From an uncultured Bacteroidales bacterium (lineage in GTDB: Bacteria; Bacteroidota; Bacteroidia; Bacteroidales; P3), in assembly GCA_947303735.1 (NCBI GenBank), contig CAMYZD010000006.1:1-39997 (forward strand): 39,997 nt of DNA, given 5' to 3'. Positions 6,058-16,100 of the stretch are shown here, one piece after another. Numbering within the stretch: position 1 is the stretch's first letter; every line of letters starts with the position of its first letter. The notes under the pieces are model-generated. The model did not search any database. It saw nothing but the letters and a program-made list of their open reading frames with translations, and was not told the DNA's origin. The translations under genes were made by a program, and so were the position numbers.

Positions 6058-7161
6058 TCATTTTTTGCCCATTTCAAATAAGTTGATGCGGACTCCCACG
6101 CATGCGAAGTGAGGGGATATGGAGTTATTGTCGTATTTCAGGTTGCGGATTATGGGGTTGACGCTATATTCGGCATAAAAGCCTAGTGTGCCATAGTTGA
6201 TGCTCAAACGGGCGGAGAGGTTGAGAAGGTTGTAAGGCAGGTCTTTCGTGTAGGCGTTGTCGATGGTCAGCTCGGTGGTCTCGTGATGATAGTTTTGCGC
6301 TAGTTTGTGGCCGAACGAGAACCATGGGACGAGTTCCAGCTGAACGTTAAACCGGTGTCTTGACGGGAATGGAAAGTAGGTGAAATGTAGAGGGATGCCT
6401 ACTGTGTGCATGTAGGCCGATGTGTTCCATATCCCCGCCGAGTCGGAGGTGGCGGTGGACAGGTTGTTGTCGCTGGCGGAATAGGAGACAAGGGGCGACT
6501 TGAACTGCGGTGAGTAGAATCCGTACTGGATACCAAATCCTGCTGCGATATGGTCATCCATATAGAGCGAATAGCCTATCTTTGCCCCGTAGTTTGTTAA
6601 GGTCGACATTCTGTTTGGATAGATAGGATTTATTGTTGTATTCATTGCTGTGTTCATTGCTGTATTCATGCCTGTCGAGTGCCAGAACGACGTGCCAAAA
6701 TAATAGTCAATGAATACCCTGTAGTCGGGGCCGTATTTCCTTATGCCGCTTACCCTTTTGGTGTTGTCCTTTTTCGGGTTGTAGCAGTCGTATGTAATAT
6801 GACCCTTGGTGTTGGCCTTTCCTTTGTAGACGACCACACCGTTGTCTTCGATGTCGAAGGTGAGCAGATATTCGGCACTGTCCTTTCCTGCCGTAGTGCC
6901 CACGTAGAGCGTTCTGTTGTCTGCCGCCGCTGTGGTTGTCAGCCGGTTGCCCTCAATGACCACCAGCCGGGCTGTGTCGTTTCGTTTCTCCCCCTTATAG
7001 GCCACCCAGTTGCAAGTGTCGTGTTCCAGACGTACGATGCTGCTTCCTTTTACCACTAGGTGGTTGATTTCCTGTTTGAGGTCTTGGCGGAAGGTGTACG
7101 TTTGTGCTGCCGCCATGCTTGCTATTGCCGCAAAGGCAATTGTAAGGATTGTTCTTTTCAT
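6058..7161 (-). CDS. outer-membrane beta-barrel protein of a sigma-factor operon
   Basis: This is a 367-residue protein. Residues 1-19 are a Sec signal peptide ending AAAQ. Residues 20-130 are a beta-rich domain. From about residue 140 (RVFIDYYFGTSFW) to the end there are alternating polar/hydrophobic strands with Tyr/Phe girdles, such as AGFGIQYGFYSP, FNVQLELVPWFSFG and LGFYAEYSVNPI. This pattern is that of an outer-membrane porin-like barrel of the PorT/OmpA-barrel type. A 12-bp repeat encodes MNTAMNTAMNTT in what is probably a loop. It lies 29 bp after the anti-sigma gene and is probably the third gene of that operon. The role is unknown; it may be a target or a sensor of the sigma system. 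Confidence 0.7.
   Translation of the reverse strand: MKRTILTIAFAAIASMAAAQTYTFRQDLKQEINHLVVKGSSIVRLEHDTCNWVAYKGEKRNDTARLVVIEGNRLTTTAAADNRTLYVGTTAGKDSAEYLLTFDIEDNGVVVYKGKANTKGHITYDCYNPKKDNTKRVSGIRKYGPDYRVFIDYYFGTSFWHSTGMNTAMNTAMNTTINPIYPNRMSTLTNYGAKIGYSLYMDDHIAAGFGIQYGFYSPQFKSPLVSYSASDNNLSTATSDSAGIWNTSAYMHTVGIPLHFTYFPFPSRHRFNVQLELVPWFSFGHKLAQNYHHETTELTIDNAYTKDLPYNLLNLSARLSINYGTLGFYAEYSVNPIIRNLKYDNNSISPHFACVGVRINLFEMGKK
6634..6669 (-). repeat. 12-bp tandem coding repeat (MNTA units)
   Basis: Three near-identical 12-bp units encode MNTA-MNTA-MNTT in the beta-barrel protein. Twelve-base steps keep the frame, so copy number could vary without breaking the gene; a surface loop is the likely location. 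Confidence 0.75.
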
Positions 7162-7190
7162 GTTATGATAGGTATTGGTTGTTATACTGA

Positions 7191-7955
7191 TTAATGGGAT
7201 TCGGCCAGTTCGTTGCTTCCCGACTTTGGTGCGAATATGTTGTATACAAAGTCTTCAAATTCGAGTCTGCGGTTTTCAAGGTTCCTTCTAATCTTCATGG
7301 CCAGATAGGTGAAGGGGGGCGTGTCCGACGGTTTGGCATGGGGTACCACCCTGGCCAGGTCGTCCACCATGATTATCTCGTTCACTTCGGCAAGCTGAGC
7401 GCTCGTCACTATGATATGGCCAACAGGGGCTTGTTCTTCGGTGGGCATCGGGTGAGTAGGAGCCTCGGTGCGCTGTACCGGCTCTATGGTCTCGGTGGTG
7501 GGTTTCTGTTGTGTTTCTATGGTATGCTCTGGAAGTAACGGCTGCTTTTGCGATGACTTGATGTTGGCCTTGGCGATGATTGCCGCAGGCTGTTCGTGGT
7601 TCAGGTGCGGGGTCTCTTCCTGAAGTGGTGTGATGGTACCGGACGCATCGGGCGTTATTTGGGCTACAGTCTCCGTTCCCTCTATTCGCTGCGGAATGGC
7701 CAGATAAGCCCCGTAACCTAGGGCCAGCACCACACAAGCAGCAGCTGCCCAACGCCAGAAGGACGTGACGGTGTGGCGTTTGCGGGTAGGAGGCTCGGCA
7801 GTCACTATAAAGGTTGGGTCATAGTATTGTTCCATCTCCTCGCGTATGTCGGGGTGCTGCAGCAAGAACCGTTCCACCTCGGTGCGTGTGCTGCTGTCCA
7901 ATTCGCCTTCTTGGTAAAGGAAAAGGTAGCTTTCGTAATTCTCAAGAGTTATCAT
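7191..7955 (-). CDS. anti-sigma factor-like single-pass membrane protein
   Basis: This is a 254-residue protein. Residues 1-60 are a cytoplasmic acidic/helical domain (LYQEGELDSSTRTEVERFL) of the kind found in Bacteroidota anti-sigma proteins, here without a zinc-binding HxxxCxxC motif. Residues 66-86 are a membrane segment. Residues 90-254 are periplasmic, Pro/Thr/Glu-rich and without a recognised domain. Its ATG overlaps the sigma gene stop by 4 bp (ATGA), the usual coupling of an anti-sigma to its sigma. It should hold the ECF sigma at the membrane until an unknown envelope signal releases it. The assignment rests on context and topology more than on sequence identity. Confidence 0.7.
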   Translation of the reverse strand: MITLENYESYLFLYQEGELDSSTRTEVERFLLQHPDIREEMEQYYDPTFIVTAEPPTRKRHTVTSFWRWAAAACVVLALGYGAYLAIPQRIEGTETVAQITPDASGTITPLQEETPHLNHEQPAAIIAKANIKSSQKQPLLPEHTIETQQKPTTETIEPVQRTEAPTHPMPTEEQAPVGHIIVTSAQLAEVNEIIMVDDLARVVPHAKPSDTPPFTYLAMKIRRNLENRRLEFEDFVYNIFAPKSGSNELAESH

Positions 7956-8452
7956 ATCGCGTATTGTTTTATTGTGTTCAACTTGATGTATGCTTTCTTA
8001 AGATTGATGCGGGCACGGTAGAGAATGCCTGTTACTTGCGATTCTTCAAGTCCCGTCATTTGGGCTATTTCTTGGTATTTGTAGCCCTCGATATCTTTCA
8101 TCAGCAGTATGGCGCGATGCTGGTCGGGCAGTTGTGCGAGGGCTAGCTGCATGGCATCGTGCAGCTCAAAGTTGTCGTGCTGGCTGTACCACTGCTCGCC
8201 GGCCAGTTCGGGCATCCGCTCACGGAAACGCACTTCGTGACGGTGGATGTCTACCAGTTCACGGTACATCACGCGAATCATATAGCCCTTTGCCTTGTCT
8301 GGCTCTACATCCTCACGGTGTGTCCACAGCTCCACGAGTGCATCCTGCACCACGTCCCACGCGCTGTCGCCGTCACCCGTGTAACGCACAGCGTAGCGGT
8401 ACAAATCCTCTCGGCACTGTTGGGCAATATGTGAGTATTCGCGTTCAGTCAT
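7952..8452 (-). CDS. RNA polymerase ECF sigma factor
   Basis: This is a 166-residue protein with the two domains of group IV sigma factors. Region 2 covers about residues 8-78 (LYRYAVRYTGDGDSAWDVVQ with the DxVQ signature and an aromatic promoter-melting helix). Region 4 covers about 108-158 (LPDQHRAILLMKDIEGYKYQ, then EIAQMTGLEESQVTGILYRA as the helix-turn-helix). It should direct RNA polymerase to a small regulon. It is followed, with a 4-bp overlap, by the anti-sigma-like gene and then a beta-barrel gene. Such operons are usually autoregulated, but I could not find a clear promoter in the 121 bp upstream. Confidence 0.93.
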   Translation of the reverse strand: MTEREYSHIAQQCREDLYRYAVRYTGDGDSAWDVVQDALVELWTHREDVEPDKAKGYMIRVMYRELVDIHRHEVRFRERMPELAGEQWYSQHDNFELHDAMQLALAQLPDQHRAILLMKDIEGYKYQEIAQMTGLEESQVTGILYRARINLKKAYIKLNTIKQYAI

Positions 8453-8507
8453 CTTCTGTCATTTTCCTAATAAACGTACAACACCCCCAAAATATTCGCC
8501 AACAATG

Positions 8508-8544
8508 AAAAAAAAGAGACAGACATCAGAAAAGAGGTCTGCCT
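8508..8544 (-). terminator. terminator of the giant three-gene operon
   Basis: On the minus strand AGGCAGAC (8544-8537) pairs with GTCTGTCT (8524-8517), followed by a run of eight Ts (8515-8508). It lies 30 bp after the stop of the T9SS repeat protein and just ahead of the sigma-factor gene. Confidence 0.8.
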
Positions 8545-8573
8545 CATGGTGGTGTGGAATTGCCAACGGTGGC

Positions 8574-11500
8574 TTATTGCTTGATAACGCGACGCACAGT
8601 GTTTCCCTTCTGTAGGGATATACGCAGAGCATAAGTGCCAGTTGGCAAATGGGTGAGGTCGAGTTGGTTGGTGTTGACAAACGTGCCGACCAGGCGGCCA
8701 GAGTTGTCGTATGCCTCCACTTTCAAGACCCCTTCGACATCGATGGTGAGCTTGCCAGTGGTGGGGTTGGGGTAGATGGTGATACCGTCAAGGTCGGTCA
8801 CATCGGCAATGCCAACGTTGGTAATGGTCAGCTGCAGTACCACAATGCTGTCGCAGCCTGCCTCGGTCTGGCCTTCATAGATATATTCGCCACTCTCGGT
8901 GTAGGTCTCACCGTTCCATTCGTATTGGTTAACTCCTGTGTCAACCACGGTGTCGTGGCTGCTGTAGTTGATGGTGAGGTGCAGGGTGACGGTGCTGTCG
9001 CAGCCTACTGAATTGAGAGTTGAGAATTGAGAATTGAGAGTTGATGCGGTGTACGTGCTGTCGTGCCACGTGTAGCTGTCGCAGGCGGTGATGTTCTCGG
9101 TGGCGTTAGTGCTGTAGTTGATGGTGAGGTGGAGGGTGATGGTGCTGTCACAACCTACGGAATTGGTGGTAGTATAGGTGGACGTGTTGGTAGAGGTGGT
9201 ATAAGTGCTGTCGTGCCAAGTGTAGCTGTCGCAGGCGGTGATACTTTCCGTGCTTGATGTGCTATTGTTGATAGTCAAATGGAGTGTAATTGTGCTATCG
9301 CATCCAACTGTGTTATTGGTAGTATAGGTAGGCGTGTTGGTGGAGGTGGTATAGGCAGTACCATGCCAAGTGTAGCTGTCACATGCGGTGATGTCCTCGG
9401 TAGCAGTAGTACTATTGTTGATAGTCAGATGGAGTGTAATTGTACTGTCGCAGCCAACGCTGTTGGTGGTAGTATAGGTAGGCGTGTTGGTAGAGGTGGT
9501 GTAGGCCGTCCCATGCCAAGTATAGCTGTCGCAAGCGGTGATACTCTCCGTGCTTGATGTGCTGTTATTGATGGTCAGATGCAGGGTGACGGTACTGTCG
9601 CAGCCTACTGAATTGAGAGTTGAGAATTGGGAATTGAGAGTGGAGGCGGTGTACGTGCTGTCGTGCCAGGTGTAGCTGTCGCAGGCGGTGATAGTTTCAA
9701 TAGCAGAGGTGCTGTTGTTGATAGTCAGGTGCAGAGTGACGGTACTGTCACAGCCTGCAGAATTGAGGGTTGAATAGTTGGGTGTGTTAGTTGAGGCAGT
9801 GTAGGCAGTGCCATGCCATGTGTAGTTGTCGCATGCGGTGATGGCCTCGGTAGCGGTAGTACTGTTGTTGATAGTCAAGTACAGCGTGACCGTGCTGTCG
9901 CAGCCAACGCTGTTGGTGGTAGTATAGGTGGGCGTGTTGGTGGAGGAAGTGTAGGCAGTGCCATGCCACGTGTAGCTGTCACAAGCAGTCTGAGTCTCAA
10001 TGGTAGTGGTGCTATTATTGATTGTCAGGTGGAGGGTAACAGTGCTGTCGCAACCAGTGGGATTGGTAGTGCTATAGGTAGGCGTGTTGGTAGAGGCAGT
10101 GTAGGCAGTGCCATGCCATGTGTATGTGTCGCAGGCGGTGACGGTTTCGGTTGTATATATTCCGTCAACGATGGTTAGTTGCAGGGTGATAAGGCTGTCA
10201 CAACCTATATTGTTGGTCAGGCTAAGCATTCGAGTGGTGTCGGTAGTGTAGGTTTGTCCGTCGACCCACGTGTAGGGGTGACAGGTGGTCACTTGTTGTA
10301 TGTTTTGGGTCGATTGTTTCACTGTAAGGTGCAAACGATAAATGCTGTCGCAACCTCCAGGAACCACACCTGCAATACTGTCGTTGTAGATTCCGCTGGC
10401 GGTCAGCATCTGTCCATGCCAATAGTGACTGTCGCAAGCTGTAACGATTCGGGTGGTCATGCGGTCGACACAACTGCTGCTCCACACAGCATAGAGTGTC
10501 TGGTTGGAAGTGAGTGAAACAATGTCTTCGTCGGAGTATGCTATCGTGTCATCGCCTGCAGTGAAGCTCCACCCAGCGAAGAAATAGCCATCGCGAGTGT
10601 AGGCGCAGGGGTTCAGCACGGTATTGTCACCGTCGCAGACTTGTTGTAGAGCCATCGTGCCCGTGCCACCGTTGGCGACGAACGTGATGGTATGGGAAGG
10701 CTTGACATAAAGGTGCAGATTGACTAGGCTGTCACATCCATTTGAGTTGAGAGTTGAAAGTTGGAAATTAGAAGTGCCAGTGTTGCTTGTCGCGGAGGCG
10801 AGTATGTTGAATCCGTTAGCTGTATAGGCGTTGTTGGGACAGACAGTGTCGTAGAGGTCGATAGAGTCGATGTTGGCTACAGCGGTGGAGGTGAGTGTGA
10901 TGGCATCATGTACCACGATGGTGGTGTCGGCAGTGAGGGGTGAGTTGTTTAGCATGAATGAGATGTTGCTATAGCAAGGGGAAGAGGAGAGATGGATGTC
11001 GAGGGTGTCGAAATGACTGGCAGAGTCGAGGACTACTTCGTTGCTGTGCAGCACCTCGATGGTGGTGCCGTCGGCAGCGGTGACGGTGACGGGATAGCGT
11101 ATCAGTTCCATCTCGGCCACGAGGGCTGTGTTCTGTTCTAACACAAGGGAGAGCGAGGTGTCGGTGTCTTGGGGTATGCCTGCGGATGTCCAACGTTTCA
11201 GGCGGTAGCCTTCGATGGGATGTAGGGAGAGTTGCGCAGTGTCGCCTTGGGCGTAGCTGCCAGTACCGGTGATGGTGGCAGCATTGGCAGGGGTGACGGT
11301 GGCGAGCAGTTGCACCATTGTGTTGCCGAAGAGGGTGTCGGGTGTGGCTTTCATTGGCTCGATATTACCCACATAGTCCTCGCCAAGAGAGAAGAATGTA
11401 TATTGGATATTAGGCAGTTTTTCTACGACGGCAGTGTCGCCTATCATGTAGCGGCCTGCCAGACGGTAGGCGCTACGGCCCTCGGTGTAGTAGAGACGGT

Positions 11501-12410
11501 AGGCTGTAATGCCGGTGGCATCGTCGGTGCCGCTAAAGGCTATATAGAGGCTGTCGGCCGTTTCCTGCACCACCTCCATGCTACTGGTAGGCGGAACGGC
11601 ATCGACTGCATTCACCCAGCGGTTGGTGACGATGGGCTCGTTAATATCGAAGACGATGGTGGCTTGGGCGTGGATGCTGTCGCCGGTGTGGCAGAGGGCG
11701 GTCTTAGGCTTGATGCTGAAAGTGACGAAGCCCTCGCCCGCATGGGTGGAGTCGTTGATGGCTAGGAATCCGCGGTTTGTCTCAGTAGGAGCTATGCCAG
11801 TGATGGGGTCGATGCTAGAGAATATCCAGAACGCCTCGCCGCTGACGATGTCAATGCCCGCTACCACGTCAACGTAGAGGTTCATCTCGTCGCGGAGGTC
11901 AAGACGGGTCTGATAGCTCAGTGGGTTGCCTTCGACAGAGAAAATATGACTGCCGAAGCCGAAGGAGCCCACAGCAAAGTCCGCCATATTCATCAGCCGG
12001 TCGAGCTTCAGCCGCACCGATACCACCTGTGCTGCAGCCGTAGCAAGTTCAGGGTCGTTCTCGAAATAGATGGTGTATTGCATCCGCTGCTCTGCTGAAA
12101 TCCACCGCACCGTGTCACCTATGGAAGTGAACGACATAAAGGCTGTGGGACCGACAATCTCATTGGGGTCGCAAGATGTTACTACATCGATCATAATGGT
12201 GTCGGTAGGTGTTGAAGATGTATCAAAAGTGATGTCATGGTATAAACGATCTTGGTATCCTCCTGGCGGTGAGCATTGATTATTTGCTTTCAGGGTGAAG
12301 GGAGGCTTGGTTGATTTATATGTCATAGTAGAATATTGCCCAAAGGCTGTTGAGCAGCAAAATAAAGCTATGAATGGAAGGATATGATTTAGTCTAATTT
12401 TCATTTTCAT
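8574..12410 (-). CDS. T9SS-sorted secreted protein with 50-residue Cys repeats
   Basis: This is a 1278-residue protein with a Sec signal peptide at residues 1-25 (ending AFGQ). Residues 50-280 hold a domain with SCDPNEIVGP, YTIYFEND and FDINEPIVTN, a pattern I know from large CARDB-containing secreted proteins (I believe DUF7619). InlB-type beta repeats follow at about 375-435 (TPANAATITGTGSYAQGDTA) and 570-640. Then come eleven copies of a 50-residue repeat (TACDSYTWHGTAY, later VGCDSTVTLHLTINN), most with two Cys. The last 75 residues (ITIYPNPTTGKLTIDV and onwards) are a T9SS type A sorting domain. It should therefore cross the outer membrane by T9SS and be fixed to the surface. It is the last gene of the operon, 43 bp after the RHS gene. 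Several repeats carry heptamer-encoded LNSQFS. Confidence 0.85.
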   Translation of the reverse strand: MKMKIRLNHILPFIALFCCSTAFGQYSTMTYKSTKPPFTLKANNQCSPPGGYQDRLYHDITFDTSSTPTDTIMIDVVTSCDPNEIVGPTAFMSFTSIGDTVRWISAEQRMQYTIYFENDPELATAAAQVVSVRLKLDRLMNMADFAVGSFGFGSHIFSVEGNPLSYQTRLDLRDEMNLYVDVVAGIDIVSGEAFWIFSSIDPITGIAPTETNRGFLAINDSTHAGEGFVTFSIKPKTALCHTGDSIHAQATIVFDINEPIVTNRWVNAVDAVPPTSSMEVVQETADSLYIAFSGTDDATGITAYRLYYTEGRSAYRLAGRYMIGDTAVVEKLPNIQYTFFSLGEDYVGNIEPMKATPDTLFGNTMVQLLATVTPANAATITGTGSYAQGDTAQLSLHPIEGYRLKRWTSAGIPQDTDTSLSLVLEQNTALVAEMELIRYPVTVTAADGTTIEVLHSNEVVLDSASHFDTLDIHLSSSPCYSNISFMLNNSPLTADTTIVVHDAITLTSTAVANIDSIDLYDTVCPNNAYTANGFNILASATSNTGTSNFQLSTLNSNGCDSLVNLHLYVKPSHTITFVANGGTGTMALQQVCDGDNTVLNPCAYTRDGYFFAGWSFTAGDDTIAYSDEDIVSLTSNQTLYAVWSSSCVDRMTTRIVTACDSHYWHGQMLTASGIYNDSIAGVVPGGCDSIYRLHLTVKQSTQNIQQVTTCHPYTWVDGQTYTTDTTRMLSLTNNIGCDSLITLQLTIVDGIYTTETVTACDTYTWHGTAYTASTNTPTYSTTNPTGCDSTVTLHLTINNSTTTIETQTACDSYTWHGTAYTSSTNTPTYTTTNSVGCDSTVTLYLTINNSTTATEAITACDNYTWHGTAYTASTNTPNYSTLNSAGCDSTVTLHLTINNSTSAIETITACDSYTWHDSTYTASTLNSQFSTLNSVGCDSTVTLHLTINNSTSSTESITACDSYTWHGTAYTTSTNTPTYTTTNSVGCDSTITLHLTINNSTTATEDITACDSYTWHGTAYTTSTNTPTYTTNNTVGCDSTITLHLTINNSTSSTESITACDSYTWHDSTYTTSTNTSTYTTTNSVGCDSTITLHLTINYSTNATENITACDSYTWHDSTYTASTLNSQFSTLNSVGCDSTVTLHLTINYSSHDTVVDTGVNQYEWNGETYTESGEYIYEGQTEAGCDSIVVLQLTITNVGIADVTDLDGITIYPNPTTGKLTIDVEGVLKVEAYDNSGRLVGTFVNTNQLDLTHLPTGTYALRISLQKGNTVRRVIKQ
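9010..9044 (-). repeat. in-frame heptamer tract (T9SS protein, first)
   Basis: Units of AATTGAG read on the plus strand; on the coding strand they are translated as STLNSQFSTLNS. It lies inside the tenth 50-residue repeat. Confidence 0.85.
9610..9640 (-). repeat. in-frame heptamer tract (T9SS protein, second)
   Basis: This is the same unit as at 9010-9044 and has nearly the same sequence, translated as TLNSQFSTLNS inside the sixth repeat. Shorter remnants occur at 9760-9778 (STLNS) and 10741-10772 (NFQLSTLNS). Confidence 0.8.
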
Positions 12411-12453
12411 ATATTAAGAATAGTATAATATGTTAATTACGATTGATCATTAA

Positions 12454-13170
12454 TTAATACCAATTGCTTAAATCCATATGCCATCCGATAGGACCCAATA
12501 AAGAATACAATGATTTAAAATTTGGATTCCTTATTTCGATTTTGCCTCGAGGGTGAAGAAAAAAGTTCAAAGGATGGTATCGTAACATATGTAGTATTTC
12601 GAATCTTGTAATATTAGTTTTGATATTTGGTTTTTCGTTGAGATGAAATCTTTTTATAGTTCCATTTGATATCGATGATGGATTAAATACAATTGCTTGT
12701 CTACCAGTAGCATAAGCATTTGCAATAGCCATTCCTCCTCCTAAGGAATGTCCGACATGTGTGAGCTCACAATCGCCAACTAGTCTATCCAGTATTTTAG
12801 CATTATAAATCGATAAATCATACTGAGTAGAGTATAATCCTAATCCTTGTTGGATGTTATTTATCATGTCATTACCCAAAATATTATCAGTGCCTTGTGT
12901 AACATATGCAAACTCCAATTGTCCGTTCTCGTTAATTCGGCTAAATACATTAGATTTAAAACCACTTTTATTATCATTGAGGATTAGATTCGAATCAAAA
13001 CGATGGTCAATGTTCCAACCAGTACCTTCTAGAACGCTAGGATTTTGTCCATATACAGCAGTAGCCATTCTCGCTGCAGCCCCATTTGTTGGTATTTCAC
13101 CACTCATGTCAATATAAAATGTTGGATTATTAATTAGGAACTCATAAGAATTCATTCCATCTACATACAT
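12454..13170 (-). other. low-GC lipase-like tip region of the RHS gene
   Basis: Hand counts of 60-base lines give 19/60 GC at 12481 and 14/60 at 12601, against 32/60 at 13381 in the RHS shell. The change falls at about 13130-13200, where the RHS core motif (GRFMQHDP) is encoded. This is the pattern expected if the tip was acquired separately from the shell. Confidence 0.7.
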
Positions 13171-16100
13171 CAGCGGGTCATGCTGCATAAAGCGTCCATG
13201 AGTAGGATGCATTGTGCGGGCGCGATAATAGTATTGCCCTGTTTCGTAGTCGTATTCACGTCCTGTGAAGAGGATGGTGTTGCCGATGGAGGAGGTTTGG
13301 ATGACAGAACCTGTAGCGGTGTAGATGGTAGGGGTACCGTAGGGGTCATAGTCGTAGGTCTCTACAAGTGCGCCGGTGCTATTGGTGATAGCCATGACGC
13401 TGCCGAGGTGGTTCTTGTGGTAGAAGTAGTCCTGGCCGTTGCGGCGCATGGAGAGGATATCGTCGATGCCATTGCCATAGATGTAGGAGATTAACTCCTG
13501 TCCAGAGGGAACGTTGGCACATTGCTCTTCTATACATTGCACGCCACGGTAATAGTATTGAGTGGTTTCGGAAGGGGTGACTTTGCGGATACGGCGATTG
13601 AGGGCATCATATAAATAGCGGGCAGTATGGCCGTTGTCGACACCAACCATGCGGTTGTTGTAGTTGTATTGGTAGGTGTGCCTGCCATCATTGGTCAGAT
13701 TGCCGTTGCCGTTGTATTGTATAGACTGCCCACCGACGTTGGTGTAGCCGTTTGTGTTGTTGTGAGCGTATGAAGTAGTGGTGCCGTTGGCAGTAACGTT
13801 TGTGCGGTTGCCGAGGGCGTCGAGGGTGAACTGCACCTGCCGCAGCGGGTTGGGGATAACACCTGAATTGTTGGCTGAGCCACGGCGGAAAGTGGAGAGG
13901 CGATGGAGGGCGTCGTAGCTATAGGTCTCACTGTGATTGGGACGGAGGGCGTCGATGCGGGAGAGGATATTGCCGGCGGGGTCGTAGGAATAACTATAAT
14001 TGAGAATTGAGAATTGAGAATTGAGAGACGAGATATTGGTTAACCGATTGGCGGCATCGTAGGAGAAGGTGGTGCGGTCGCCATTGCCGTAAGTGCGGGA
14101 GGCAATGTAGTCAGTGGGGAGGTAGGTGAAGGTGGCTATCGTGTCGCCATCGGACACTATTTGACTAAGGCGGTTGCGGAGGTCGTATTGTTCTGTTACT
14201 TGTCGACCACTGGGGTAGGTGATGTTGATTTTTCCTTGGCGAGTGTCGTAGGTGTAGTTGAGAGTTGAAAGTAGAGAGTTGAAAGTTGATAGCGTCTGCT
14301 CCGACAGGACTTGTCCGTTAGCATCGTATGTGAAAGTGATGTTGGCGTTGGGATTGTTGGCGGTAAGAACATTGCCAAGTAGGTCGTAAGTGTATCGATC
14401 GCTGCTGCCGTCGGGGTAGGTTCGGGAGAGGAGGTTGCCGTTGGCATCGTAGGTCATCAGTGTCAGGTTGCCTGCTTCATCTTTTTGTCGAATAAGATTG
14501 CCTGTGGCATCGTACCAAAACTGTTGGGTCTTGCCATTGGCAAAGGTGATGGTAGAGAGTTGTCCGGCGGCATCGTATTGGTAATATGTCTGCTGGTTGA
14601 GGGCATCGGTGACGGATGCTAGTTTGCTATCGGCGGTATAGGTATAGGTGGTGACGTTGTTGAGGGCGTCGGTCTCGGTGAGCAGTTGCCCGACGGCATC
14701 GTAAGTGTAGGTCGTGGTGTTGCCGTTGGCATCGGTATGGGTGAGCATATTACCTGAGAGGTCGTATGTGAAATGTTCACTATTGCCCAAAGGGTCTGTA
14801 ATTTGAGTAAGACGACCTAATGCGTCGTATGTGCTGTGGGTGGTATCGCCTTTGGCATCTACAACAGCAATGGGGTTGTCCGAGGCATCGTATATCGTTG
14901 TTTGTATTACTCCATATTGATCGGACATCTGAATAGGACGGGAGAGGGCATCGTAGGTATAGGAGATTTCTTCTCCGTTGGGTAAGGCAACCCCAACGAT
15001 GTTTCCTGCAGCGTCATAGCTGTATTGGGTACTATCGCCCATTGCATCGGTGGCGAGAGTAACTTGGTTGCGGTCGTTGTACTGCAGGTGGACAGTATGA
15101 TGCTGGGCATTCTCGATCTGAGTGGTGCTACCTTTGGCATTGTATGTATAAGAAGTTGTGCCGTTTCTGGCATCGGTTATTCGAGTAGTTCGGTTCATGG
15201 CATCGTAGTGTGAGGTGATGCGGTGTTGCATAGGGTCGATGACAGTGACAATATTGCTTCGCGCATCGTATGTAAGGGATGTGGTATTGTTCAGAGGGTC
15301 GGTAATGGCAGTGATACGTTGTAGTTGGTCGTAGTTGAACCGCCGTACGGCACCAGAAGGGGAAATGATAGAAGTGATGTTGCCGTAGCTATTATGATTT
15401 GTAGTAACGCTATGGTTTAGAGGGTCGGTGGTAGTGGTGAGATTGCCTTGAGAGTCATATGTAAAGGTAGTGGTGTGGTTGAGAGCATCAGTTGCAGTCA
15501 CCACTTGGCCGTGGCTGTTGTAGGAGAAATGGGTATTGCTGCCCATAGGACCACTGATAGAGATAAGGTTGCCATGGGAATCATAAGAGAAAGTGTATTG
15601 GTGATGAAGCTTGTCAGTATAAGTAGCGATATTGTTATATCCGTCAGTGGTGTAGGTGTAGGTTTCGGTGTTGTTTAACGGGTCGGTGAGGGAAAGCATA
15701 TTGCCGTTAGCATCGTAGGTGTAGGTGGTGACATTGCCGTTGGCATCTTCGCTACGGATGACATTATTATTGTTGTCGTATGCCAGCTTGGTGGAATAGC
15801 CACAACAATTGCCCACCTTTTCGATGACACGCCCTTCTTCGTCCCAACGGTAGGTGGTGAATTGGTTGTGACCTAGAGCCTCGTCGGGTGATAAGGAATC
15901 AGTTAACGATAGCGTGCCATCCATGTAGTCAATTATTATTGTTTGGCGCGAAATCTGGTCGTAGCGGATACTTTTATCGTAGATATAATGGTGTGATTGC
16001 AAGTTTTCACATACACTGACACGGTGAATTTGACTGTCTTCGTTGTATGTAAAGAGGGTGCTATAGCCTGCCTCGTCGGTAAAGCGACCAAGGCGGTTAA

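Larger units (their letters stand above)
8816..10466 (-). repeat. 150-bp coding repeat array (11 copies)
   Basis: Eleven in-frame units of about 150 bp encode the Cys-containing repeats of the T9SS protein. Neighbouring copies share long identical stretches. Two copies have a heptamer tract (9010-9044 and 9610-9640) in place of the STNTPTYTTTNS-coding segment with no length change. Confidence 0.85.
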
